In this document: positions 49,494-56,689 of the stretch, one piece after another | How the letters are laid out: each line of letters opens with the position of its first letter | How positions within the stretch are numbered: the first letter of the stretch is position 1 | NCBI GenBank assembly: GCA_963848085.1 | Contig: CAWKCE010000001.1 | Location: 62,001 to 126,000 of the forward strand | DNA: 64,000 nucleotides | Source: CAWKCE01 sp032127035 | GTDB taxonomy: Bacteria; Actinomycetota; Actinomycetes; JAHEKZ01 | Direction: 5' to 3' | Notes under the pieces: model-generated | What the model was told of the DNA's origin: nothing | The model's input: the letters and a program-made list of their open reading frames with translations, nothing else | Databases searched by the model: none | Program-made: the position numbers and the translations under genes

Positions 49494-50423
49494 GAACCCA
49501 ACGACGGCAGGCGTGAGGCTGACCGGTTCTTCCGGTTGGACGCGGCCTTTCGGGCCGGTGACCTGGCGACCATCGCGCGGGAGCTCGGCGCTCAGGCGGG
49601 CTTCCCCAACGTCATCGCGCACCCGGCGATCGGGAGCTGTCTGACGTACGCCATCTACCACGGCCCTGCGTCACTGGTGGCGGCGCTGCTCGATGCCGGC
49701 GCTGACCCCAGCTGGCCGGACGACGACGGCTTCCCACCGCTGATTGCTGCCCTCACCTGCGCCGAGGATGCGCCCGGATCGCCCGCGCGCACCGACGTCG
49801 ACGAGCTGCTCGAGCTCTTGCTCGACCACGGCGCGGACACCGCCCAACGGGGCGTCAACGACTACACGCCCCTCCACCTGGCAGCGGCACAGGGAAACCT
49901 CCGCGCGGTGCAGATCCTGCTCGACCGCGGCGCCGACCCGGACTCCGTCACCCGGATCGACGACCGCGAAACCCCCCTGGAGATCGCGTCGGTGGCCGGG
50001 CACGACGCCGTCGCCGAGGTGCTGCGGCCCCGCACGACACGGCCGGACTGGGACAGGGCCGCCCGGACGGGCGACCTCGCGGAGCTCCGGCGGCTGGTGG
50101 CCCGAGGTCAACCAGTCGACGCCACGGACGGCTACGGCATGACCGCGCTGATGCGCGCCGCCCACGGTGGGCACCTCGATGCTGTCGAGTGGCTGGTGAC
50201 GCAGGGCGCGGACCTGGACCACACGTCCAAGCACCACCTGAGCGCACTGATGCTCGCCGTCGTCGCTGGCCACCGTCGCCTCGCACGGGCACTCGTCCGC
50301 AGCGGGGCGGACACGTCGATCAGAGGAACCGGGGCGCCCGGATTTGAGGGAAAGACGGCAGCCGACCTCGCGGAAGACCGAGGAGAGCTCCGTCTGGCGG
50401 CTGACATCCGTCGAGGTCGGTGA
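49491..50423 (+). CDS. Ankyrin-repeat protein
   Basis: A 310-residue protein built of ankyrin repeats. Recognisable repeat cores include GPASLVAALLDAGADPSWPD, YTPLHLAAAQGNLRAVQILL, ETPLEIASVAGHDAVAEVL, MTALMRAAHGGHLDAVEWLV and LSALMLAVVAGHRRLARALV. It has no signal peptide, so it is probably a cytosolic protein-binding scaffold. The GTG at 49491 sits at the end of a 32-bp palindrome with a TAACCT box 7 bases upstream; an alternative GTG at 49434 would add 19 residues and put the palindrome inside the gene. Partner unknown. Confidence 0.9.
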   Translation: MEPNDGRREADRFFRLDAAFRAGDLATIARELGAQAGFPNVIAHPAIGSCLTYAIYHGPASLVAALLDAGADPSWPDDDGFPPLIAALTCAEDAPGSPARTDVDELLELLLDHGADTAQRGVNDYTPLHLAAAQGNLRAVQILLDRGADPDSVTRIDDRETPLEIASVAGHDAVAEVLRPRTTRPDWDRAARTGDLAELRRLVARGQPVDATDGYGMTALMRAAHGGHLDAVEWLVTQGADLDHTSKHHLSALMLAVVAGHRRLARALVRSGADTSIRGTGAPGFEGKTAADLAEDRGELRLAADIRRGR

Positions 50424-50427
50424 CCCT

Positions 50428-50461
50428 TCGACCCGGGCTCCTACTCCAGGCTCCGGGTCGA
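50428..50461. terminator. Hairpin between ankyrin and nucleotidyltransferase genes
   Basis: TCGACCCGG pairs with CCGGGTCGA (9 bp) around a 16-base loop in the gap between convergent genes; it could serve both. Confidence 0.5.
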
Positions 50462-50481
50462 CAATGACCGCTGGCGTCCGC

Positions 50482-51243
50482 CTAGGGAGAGCCCAGCTCT
50501 TCAATCCGTGACGCCAGAAGAGCGGCGGTCTGCCTGGCTTCCTCGGGCCGACCTGACCAGTCGTCCGCGCCCTCTCCGAGGTAGCCAGCGACCGCCAGCG
50601 CCATGACCGAGCGGTTGGGCTCCGGAAGCTCCGACGCGATGCGTCGTCCCGCCGCGTCCTTGGACACGATCTCGTCGGTCTGGAGCGTGACGAGCATGCG
50701 CGCCAACGTCAGCAGCACGTTGCGCTCATCACCGATGAGGTCGCCGAGCAGCGACGGGACGCTGTCGTGCACCGACCGTCTCAGGTCGCGGCCGGGCACG
50801 CGCGGCAGGAGGTCCTGAGGGTCTGGACCGAGCAGCGCCTGGACGTGCTGGTGGACCGTGGTGAACAGCACCGCCAAATCGGGGTTGGGGTGCGGTTGCG
50901 GCAGCTGCCCTGCCAGAAGCTCGTCCCGGAGCCACTCGCCGTAGAGGAAGTCGCAGACCGGGGGGTAGGTCCAAGCGACCACGTCGCCGTGAACGACGGA
51001 CGTGAGCTCGAGTGGTCGCCCGGGAGTGACAGACGCCCTTCTGCCGGAGATCTGGAGCAGGGTCGCGACCAGATCCCGGCGTTCATCCGGGCTCAGTGAC
51101 CGCTCCGTGACGGCCAACAGGTCGACGTCGCTGTCCGGGCGCAGGCCGCCCACCACCGAGGACCCGAAGAGGTACAGACCGAGAAGGCGTCCGGGGTTGC
51201 TCTGGTTGAGGTGTCTCGTGAGGAGCCGGACGACGGGTTGCAC
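50482..51243 (-). CDS. Aminoglycoside adenylyltransferase-like nucleotidyltransferase
   Basis: A 253-residue protein of the ANT(3'')/AadA type. The nucleotidyltransferase motif is LFGSSVVGGLRPDSDVDLL, with both catalytic Asp residues, and the C-terminal half (LARMLVTLQTDEIVSKDAAG) is the DUF4111 aminoglycoside-adenylyltransferase domain. It would transfer AMP to streptomycin or spectinomycin hydroxyls, but chromosomal copies may have other substrates. GTG at 51243 gives the usual AadA length; a longer upstream start exists. It runs in the same direction as the AlkX-like gene upstream. Confidence 0.88.
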   Translation of the reverse strand: MQPVVRLLTRHLNQSNPGRLLGLYLFGSSVVGGLRPDSDVDLLAVTERSLSPDERRDLVATLLQISGRRASVTPGRPLELTSVVHGDVVAWTYPPVCDFLYGEWLRDELLAGQLPQPHPNPDLAVLFTTVHQHVQALLGPDPQDLLPRVPGRDLRRSVHDSVPSLLGDLIGDERNVLLTLARMLVTLQTDEIVSKDAAGRRIASELPEPNRSVMALAVAGYLGEGADDWSGRPEEARQTAALLASRIEELGSP

Positions 51244-51314
51244 CCACCAAGACTGCTGGTTCACCCCCGCACAGCCAACCCACACCTCCCGCTGGTGGCC
51301 CGTGCACGGGCGGC

Positions 51315-52421
51315 TCACGGAAGGCGCACGACCTCCAGACCGAGCCAGCGGGCCAGCTCCCGGATCTCGCGAGTGACGGCATTCGTCAGCGCCTTGCTGA
51401 AGGGCGCGTCCTCGTGCACAGCGGCGACCTGCAGCTCCCCGGCCTCGCGGTCAGCCTTCGCGTCGAGCTTCCCGACCAGCCGGTCGCCGTAGAGGATCGG
51501 GAGGGCGTAGTAGCCCCAACGACGCTTGGCAGCGGGCTGGTACATCTCGAGGTGGTAGTCGAACTCGAAGATCTCGGACAGCCGTTTGCGGTCGTACAGA
51601 AGGCGGTCGAACGGCGAGAGCAGTGCCGCCCGTCCCGCGAACGGCTGCGCGAGCTGCGTTGGGTCGAGCCGCCACTGCCCCTTGACGCCTTCCACCACAG
51701 CGGGCTCCCCGGCCTCGCCCACGTCCACCGGCTCGCCGGGCATCTTGGCGCCCTTCGACCGGGCAATGCCGAGCGCACCCAGCCGTCGCTCGTCGCGGAC
51801 TCGCCGTGCTTCCTCGAGGGGGACTGGCGGATCGTCGGGGTAGATGCGCGACGCGAGGTCCCAGAGCTTGTCCCGACCCGTCCGACCTGCGACCGCGACC
51901 TCACCTCGCAGGACGAGCATGTCGAGCATCATCGTGACGTTGCGGTTGTTGTTCCAGCCGCTCGAGGACCAGGGCCTGACACAGGTGTCGGGCAGCTCGC
52001 GCTGCGGGAGCGGACCGTCCGTCCGCAGCCGGTCGAGAATGTCGCGCCGGCAGGCGTTGTTGTCCAGCACCCAGTCGCGTTGACGCTCCTGCCAGCCCAG
52101 GAGCTGGCCGGTGCCCGCCCACTGGGCCATCTCGGCGGTGTAGAGAGCGACATCCTCGGCCGGCCGGACCATGCCGAGCAGCTCGACCAGCGACAGCTCG
52201 TTGCAGAAGTCACGCAGGTCCTGCGGTGAGTACGACGACCCGATCCGGCTCCACAGCACCAGGTCCGCGCTGGGTGCGATGGCGCTCGTCGGGTCGAGCT
52301 GAAGCAGCCCCAGCCGGCGCACGGTCTCCACGACGTCGGTCGGCCGTTCCCTGGCGAGCAGCTGCGCGCGGACCGCGATGCGGCGGGCGTCCTTGCGGCT
52401 CAGCGCGTGGACCGTGGCCAT
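51315..52421 (-). CDS. HTH_42 / AlkX (YcaQ)-type DNA glycosylase
   Basis: A 368-residue protein of the winged-helix HTH_42 superfamily that includes AlkZ and YcaQ/AlkX, monofunctional glycosylases acting on interstrand crosslinks and bulky alkyl adducts. The catalytic motif is Q-phi-D in GLLQLDPTS, the AlkX-like variant rather than AlkZ's Q-phi-Q. Characteristic C-terminal blocks are LLSPFDRLLYDRKRL, FDYHLEMYQPAAKRRWGYYA and GKLDAKADR. The ATG start follows no obvious Shine-Dalgarno. It is adjacent to and co-directional with the nucleotidyltransferase gene, so both may belong to a self-protection or resistance pair (inference). Confidence 0.9.
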   Translation of the reverse strand: MATVHALSRKDARRIAVRAQLLARERPTDVVETVRRLGLLQLDPTSAIAPSADLVLWSRIGSSYSPQDLRDFCNELSLVELLGMVRPAEDVALYTAEMAQWAGTGQLLGWQERQRDWVLDNNACRRDILDRLRTDGPLPQRELPDTCVRPWSSSGWNNNRNVTMMLDMLVLRGEVAVAGRTGRDKLWDLASRIYPDDPPVPLEEARRVRDERRLGALGIARSKGAKMPGEPVDVGEAGEPAVVEGVKGQWRLDPTQLAQPFAGRAALLSPFDRLLYDRKRLSEIFEFDYHLEMYQPAAKRRWGYYALPILYGDRLVGKLDAKADREAGELQVAAVHEDAPFSKALTNAVTREIRELARWLGLEVVRLP

Positions 52422-52464
52422 TCCTGGAGCGTAGACGCGGGCATATCGCCACTCTCGCGGACTC

Positions 52465-53451
52465 TCAACGACCCCAGCCGTCGATCAGCTCGGTGGCGCG
52501 CTCGCAGACGTCGACCTGGCACCGCACGATGGCCGACTTCTTGATCCCGTACGTCGTGAGCAGGACAGTGTGGTTGGTCTCCCATGCCTCGCCCTCGAAA
52601 GCGCCAGGCGATCGGTAGCTGACGATCAGGCGGCCGTGGCCGCCGTGCACCGAGACCTTCCCGAACGGCCCGTCTCCCTGAATGAACACTGTCAGGAACC
52701 GGCGACCGTTCGGGGAGGAGGCGATCACGGCCTGCCGGCACGAGCGCCACAGAGTCTGATGCGGCGCCGACAACGGTGCGACGACACTGCAGAAGCGCTT
52801 GCGCGGACCTCCGGTGAACGTGCCGATCCGATCGGCAGGGATGTCGGCGAAGTAGCCCTCCCGGTCGGAGATCCTCCTGGCCCGGTCCGTCCCGGTGTTC
52901 CACCAGAAGGTCCGGGTGGGTCTCGCGGCGCCCAGGACGGCCCGACCTGCGTCGGCGTCGAGCACCTGGACGTAGCCGCGGAAGATGCGACTGGCCAGCC
53001 GGTCACCGGTGTACGCGTCGCGGACGTTCACGACGGTCACCGGCGCCCTCCGACTGAACACCTGGAAGATCTGCTGACCGTCCCGGGACAGCGAGAGTTC
53101 GCCCCTGATGTGGTCCATGATCGTCAGCCGCGCGCCGTCGGTCGCAATCCGCTCGACTCTGGCGGTGCCGTTGCGCCGCCAGACGCCCGCCACGTAGTCG
53201 CCGCCGGACATGCCGAACAGCTGGACCTCTTGGGCCGCAATCGGGATGCGCAGGTCACCGTCGACGATCGTCGTACCGAGCACGCGGGGGATCGCCGGGC
53301 CGGCACCACGATCGAGCGTGGCGGGCTTGAGCGTGATCGTCGCGACCGACCGGGCCGAGGGGACGTGCGCGGTGGCGGAGGCCACCGGGGCGCCGAGGGC
53401 GGCCAGCGCCAAGGCGGACGCGACCAGGAGACGGGCGGGGCGAACACTCAC
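52465..53451 (-). CDS. Secreted beta-rich protein, unknown
   Basis: A 328-residue exported protein. The signal peptide (RLLVASALALAALGAPVASA) follows GTG at 53451, which has GGAGG at 6 bases and is preferred over the longer start at 53517. The mature part is beta-rich with repeated short strands (GDYVAGVWRRNG, GQQIFQVFSRR, YVQVLDADAGRAV, RRFLTVFIQGDG), consistent with a beta-propeller, but I cannot assign a family. Four cysteines in two pairs (FCSVV ... RSCRQ and RCQVDVC) could form disulfides. Function unknown. Confidence 0.72.
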   Translation of the reverse strand: MSVRPARLLVASALALAALGAPVASATAHVPSARSVATITLKPATLDRGAGPAIPRVLGTTIVDGDLRIPIAAQEVQLFGMSGGDYVAGVWRRNGTARVERIATDGARLTIMDHIRGELSLSRDGQQIFQVFSRRAPVTVVNVRDAYTGDRLASRIFRGYVQVLDADAGRAVLGAARPTRTFWWNTGTDRARRISDREGYFADIPADRIGTFTGGPRKRFCSVVAPLSAPHQTLWRSCRQAVIASSPNGRRFLTVFIQGDGPFGKVSVHGGHGRLIVSYRSPGAFEGEAWETNHTVLLTTYGIKKSAIVRCQVDVCERATELIDGWGR

Positions 53452-53498
53452 GGTGGGCCTCCTCGACGCGGAGGGGAAACGGGGCGACACCGGCACCG

Positions 53499-53560
53499 AC
53501 CAACGCCAGCCCGCCACGATACCCCGCAGCGCGGGGTGAGTGTGGCGGGCTGGCGTTGGT
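53499..53560 (-). terminator. Nested hairpin directly downstream of tmRNA
   Basis: ACCAACGCCAGCCCGCCAC pairs perfectly with GTGGCGGGCTGGCGTTGGT (19 bp). Its 24-base loop contains a second hairpin ACCCCGC-AGC-GCGGGGT. It starts 5 bases after the tmRNA 3' end, so it is a likely terminator for ssrA, and it also lies upstream of the unknown secreted-protein gene. Confidence 0.7.
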
Positions 53561-53564
53561 TTTG

Positions 53565-53932
53565 TGGAGGTGGCGGGAATCGAACCCGCGTCCTTCGACG
53601 GCTCATCAGGGCTTCTCCGGGTGCAGCACTGCTGTGATTTTCTCAGCCCCGGCAGTCACGCAGGCAAGCTGCCGACGGGCTCAGTCACTGTGTGATGTCC
53701 TCACCGGTCCCGTGACCGGACCGATGAGTGAAGCTCCCTAGTCGACGCCAGGGTCCGCAGCGGAAGCACCCGCGGTCTGACGGACTTCAACTCTGCCTAG
53801 GCGGCGAGAGCGAAGTCAGTGCGCTGTGAATTGGCACTTATTGGTTTCCGAGGCATGGTTTACGAGGTCATCCTCGGCATCCTCGACCCGCTTCTCCTGA
53901 ATCGACGACCGAAGTCGAAACCGTTCACCCCC
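53565..53932 (-). ncRNA. ssrA: Transfer-messenger RNA (tmRNA)
   Basis: A 368-nt tmRNA that rescues stalled ribosomes with SmpB. The 5' end GGGGGTGAACGGTTTCGACT pairs with the 3' CACCTCC acceptor strand, and the T-arm GGTTCGATTCC is intact. The tag reading frame, GCC to TAG, encodes ANSQRTDFALAA, ending in the ALAA proteolysis signal. CCA is not encoded (ACAA follows). The gene lies on the minus strand, flanked by a nested hairpin on its 3' side. smpB is about 6 kb away in the same orientation. Confidence 0.97.
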
Positions 53933-54021
53933 TGTGCAGTTGTGCCTTCCAGCGTACGGCATACAACCAGCGGGCCCCACCGACGATTCCACTGGGTTCC
54001 TGCCCCGCGTGACGACCCGGC

Positions 54022-54027
54022 TAAGGT
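54022..54027 (+). promoter_or_regulatory. Predicted -10 box of the mucin-like lipoprotein gene
   Basis: TAAGGT lies 8 bases before the ATG at 54036, with no ribosome binding site, compatible with a leaderless transcript. Confidence 0.4.
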
Positions 54028-54035
54028 TGCCCGTC

Positions 54036-54845
54036 ATGCGCAGAACCTGGTGTGCCGTCGTGGGCCTGTCCGTCCTGTCACTGACCGCGTGTGGCGGGGA
54101 TGGTCCCAGCCTGCCCAGCTCACTGCCCACCGAGCTCCCCTCGGTGACCAGAACCGAGCTCCCCTCGCGTTCGGTGACTCCGGAACCGAGCGAATCGGTG
54201 ACTCCGGAACCGAGCGATTCGGTCACCCGGACTGAGCCCACCGCGACGAACTCGCCCGATCCAACTGCCACCGAGACCGAGACCGTCACCCAGTCCCCGG
54301 AACCGACTGAGTCCGCGTCGGCCACCCCCACCAAGACCAAGAAGGACAAGGCCGCCAACTCAGAGACCGACAGCGGAGCCCCCGCGTGGGTCTGGTGGGT
54401 TCTGGGGATCCTGCTCGTGGCCGGACTGGTGACCTGGTGGGTCGTCGGCAGCCGTCGCCGGAAGGTGGTCGCCGACTGGGAGGCCCGCTACGCCCCCCAG
54501 GCCGAGACCGCCCGTTGGGTCGACAGCCGGTTCGTCGCGGACCTGGTCTCCCAGCCGACGGCCGCCCAGCAGGAGCAGGTCTGGACCACTGGTCGCCCCC
54601 GCCTGGTGGAGGCCGACGCCGCACTGGACGCACTCGCGAACAGCGCGCCGGACCCCGAGCACCGGACGCAGGCATCGCAGATGCGCGACGCGCTGGCGGG
54701 GCTTCGCGGCGCCATCGACGCCGACGTCGCACTGGCCAGCCCCGGTTCGGATCCGGAGGCGGTTCGCGCATCGCGGGCGGCTGTGGAGCAGGCCCGATCG
54801 AAGCTGCACGACCTGCTGACGCCTCCTGCGCCCCAGGGCGGCTGA
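54036..54845 (+). CDS. Lipoprotein with Ser/Thr/Pro/Glu repeats and an internal membrane helix
   Basis: A 269-residue protein of unknown function. It begins with a lipoprotein signal and lipobox LSLTACGGD, followed by about 80 residues rich in Pro, Ser, Thr and Glu (TEPTATNSPDPTATETET), then a membrane helix (WVWWVLGILLVAGLVTWWVV) and a soluble helical C-terminal domain of about 130 residues that would be cytoplasmic. The segment SVTPEPSE is repeated by a 24-bp DNA tandem duplication. It converges with the DUF2207 gene, 10 bp apart. No homologous family is recognised. Confidence 0.75.
   Translation: MRRTWCAVVGLSVLSLTACGGDGPSLPSSLPTELPSVTRTELPSRSVTPEPSESVTPEPSDSVTRTEPTATNSPDPTATETETVTQSPEPTESASATPTKTKKDKAANSETDSGAPAWVWWVLGILLVAGLVTWWVVGSRRRKVVADWEARYAPQAETARWVDSRFVADLVSQPTAAQQEQVWTTGRPRLVEADAALDALANSAPDPEHRTQASQMRDALAGLRGAIDADVALASPGSDPEAVRASRAAVEQARSKLHDLLTPPAPQGG
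54171..54218 (+). repeat. 24-bp tandem repeat inside the lipoprotein gene
   Basis: Two near-identical units (54171-54194 and 54195-54218), each beginning TCGGTGACTCCGGAACCGAG, encode SVTPEPSE and SVTPEPSD. They differ only in the last base. Such repeats are prone to copy-number change. Confidence 0.9.
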
Positions 54846-54855
54846 GCGCCGGCGG

Positions 54856-56688
54856 CTACCAGCCGCCACCGCCGCCCCCGCCACCTCCCCCGCCGGAGAA
54901 GCCGCCGCCGCCGAACCCACTGCCGCCTGACGAGGCAACTGCGGACAGCGAGCCGGCAGTGCTGGTCGAGAAGGCAGCGATCGAGTGGCCGAAGTCGCCG
55001 TAGCTCCAGCCGCTGGGACCGGTGTACCAGGCGACCGCGGGCATGGTCGCGCCCTGGGCAGCGGCAAGCTGTTGGAACACCTTCGCCCACCGGTCCGCCT
55101 CACCGAACACGATGGCGTAGGGCAGGTAGCGGGAGAACAGCGACTCCGCCTCTTCCCAACGCAGCTGGTTGGCCTCCGCGGTCGCCAAGTAGCGCTTGAA
55201 TCCGAGGATTCGAGCCAAGGCTGCACTCCCGGCCCCAGTACGAGCCGGCATGTTGCGGGCAGCCAGCAACAGCGCTAGCCCAACCGGGACAAGCGCCAGT
55301 CCAACGATTCCGAAGTGGGTGAACCGTGCCAGCAGGTACGTGACGCCGGCGGCAACACCCACCGCCAGGAAGGCCATGCCGTACCAGGCGGCACGTGTGG
55401 TGTCGGGCCGCCGCCGGTACCACTTGCGGTACACCAGCTCGTCGTACATCTGCCCTTGGACCTTCTTGAGGTCCTTCGCGAATGTCTGCTTCAGCTCGCT
55501 GAGCCGAACCACGTTCCGACCGGCGAACAGCGCGTCGAACAACGTGCGCTCGTACGTCTGGAGCTCCGGTCCGGCAGCCAGCAGCTGCACCAGCTGCCAG
55601 TCACGCTTGCCGAAGATAGACGTCCGCGGGAACTCGTCGATACGGATGTAGCCGCGGACGGCCAGGTCGACGATGGTTGCGGTCACGTCCAGCACGTTCG
55701 CGGTCTCGTCCTGCAACGCCCCGACCAGGCCGGGTCGAAGGTCGTCCGGCGGGCTCCACTCGACGGGCCCCTCCGGCGACTCCCCCAGCCGGCGAGGCTC
55801 CTCGCGAGCCAACGCGTGCTTCCCCACTGGCGCAAGCCCGGGGATCTCCCCCACGTACCGACGGTCACGTCCCCGTTGATAGGCGAGGTACCCCACGCCG
55901 GCGCCCCCGGCGAGCAACAGGGCCAACCCGGCGCCAATCGTCGCGGCGGTCAACGAGAACGCCTTCTGCAGCGACCACCTCTCCTGCAGGACAGGTGGGG
56001 GGACGGTGACCGAACCCGGCGGCATCCCGACGACGACTGTCATCCCCTGTCCGTAGCCCAGCTCCAACTGCCGGGCCACCAACCGACCATCGCTCACCTG
56101 CGAGACGTCACAGCTGCGGCTGCTGCCCGGGGGGCCCCAGAAGCAGAGCGCATCGTTTATCTTCGGTGCGCGAACGTCGACGGCGCCCTTGGTGATGGGA
56201 ACCGTCCACTCGGTGCCGATGGCGTTCCAGTACAGCTCCTCGTGGTCCGGGAAGCTGTTGAGCGCGCCGGTCACGTGGTACGCGATGATGTACGTCTGCG
56301 ACCCCCGGATCGTCCGGTCGGGATCGCCGACCCGCACGCTCAGGTAGTCGCCCTCCTGGTTGATCTCGAGGTCTGTCGGTGCCCCCGTTGGGCTCACCGC
56401 GGTCACGTCGCTGATGTCGAAGACGCGCTGGAAGTCAGGATTCGGCGGGTAGTCGTAGCGGTTCGGGATCTGACGGTAGATGCCGTGGCTGTTGTCGGTG
56501 AACGTGTAGTCGATGGTCTCGGCGACGTCCAGCGACCCGTCCTGGTTCACTGTGATGTTGACGGAGTAGTCAAGGATGAACCCGTCCCCTGCAGCCGCGA
56601 CTGCCGGCCCGGCCGCAGGGAACGCCACGATGACAGCTGCGGCCAGTATCGCGAGCACCGCGCGCAGGTTCCGGGCCACGGTGGTCAC
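54856..56688 (-). CDS. DUF2207 membrane protein with glycine-rich tail
   Basis: A 610-residue protein of the DUF2207 family. The N-terminus is a signal peptide followed by an extracytoplasmic beta domain (FILDYSVNITVNQDGSLDVA, GIYRQIPNRYDYPPNPDFQR). A membrane helix (TAATIGAGLALLLAGGAGVG) leads to a cytoplasmic part, and two helices near residue 440 and 460 follow. The last 40 residues are GGGGFSGGGGGGGGGGGW, a glycine-rich tail typical of this family. GTG at 56688 is one base after the FGGY kinase stop. The role of the family is unknown; a cell-envelope function is likely. Confidence 0.9.
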   Translation of the reverse strand: MTTVARNLRAVLAILAAAVIVAFPAAGPAVAAAGDGFILDYSVNITVNQDGSLDVAETIDYTFTDNSHGIYRQIPNRYDYPPNPDFQRVFDISDVTAVSPTGAPTDLEINQEGDYLSVRVGDPDRTIRGSQTYIIAYHVTGALNSFPDHEELYWNAIGTEWTVPITKGAVDVRAPKINDALCFWGPPGSSRSCDVSQVSDGRLVARQLELGYGQGMTVVVGMPPGSVTVPPPVLQERWSLQKAFSLTAATIGAGLALLLAGGAGVGYLAYQRGRDRRYVGEIPGLAPVGKHALAREEPRRLGESPEGPVEWSPPDDLRPGLVGALQDETANVLDVTATIVDLAVRGYIRIDEFPRTSIFGKRDWQLVQLLAAGPELQTYERTLFDALFAGRNVVRLSELKQTFAKDLKKVQGQMYDELVYRKWYRRRPDTTRAAWYGMAFLAVGVAAGVTYLLARFTHFGIVGLALVPVGLALLLAARNMPARTGAGSAALARILGFKRYLATAEANQLRWEEAESLFSRYLPYAIVFGEADRWAKVFQQLAAAQGATMPAVAWYTGPSGWSYGDFGHSIAAFSTSTAGSLSAVASSGGSGFGGGGFSGGGGGGGGGGGW

Positions 56689-56689
56689 G

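Noticed and set aside
53565..53932. tmRNA as an integration site for a mobile element
   Set aside because: The tmRNA 3' end is often used by integrases, but no integrase, attachment-site duplicate or phage genes are seen.
53816..54358. Minus-strand open frame containing a short tag-like peptide near 53.8-53.9 kb
   Set aside because: It runs through the tmRNA body in a frame different from the real tag, and its upstream part is antisense to the lipoprotein gene.
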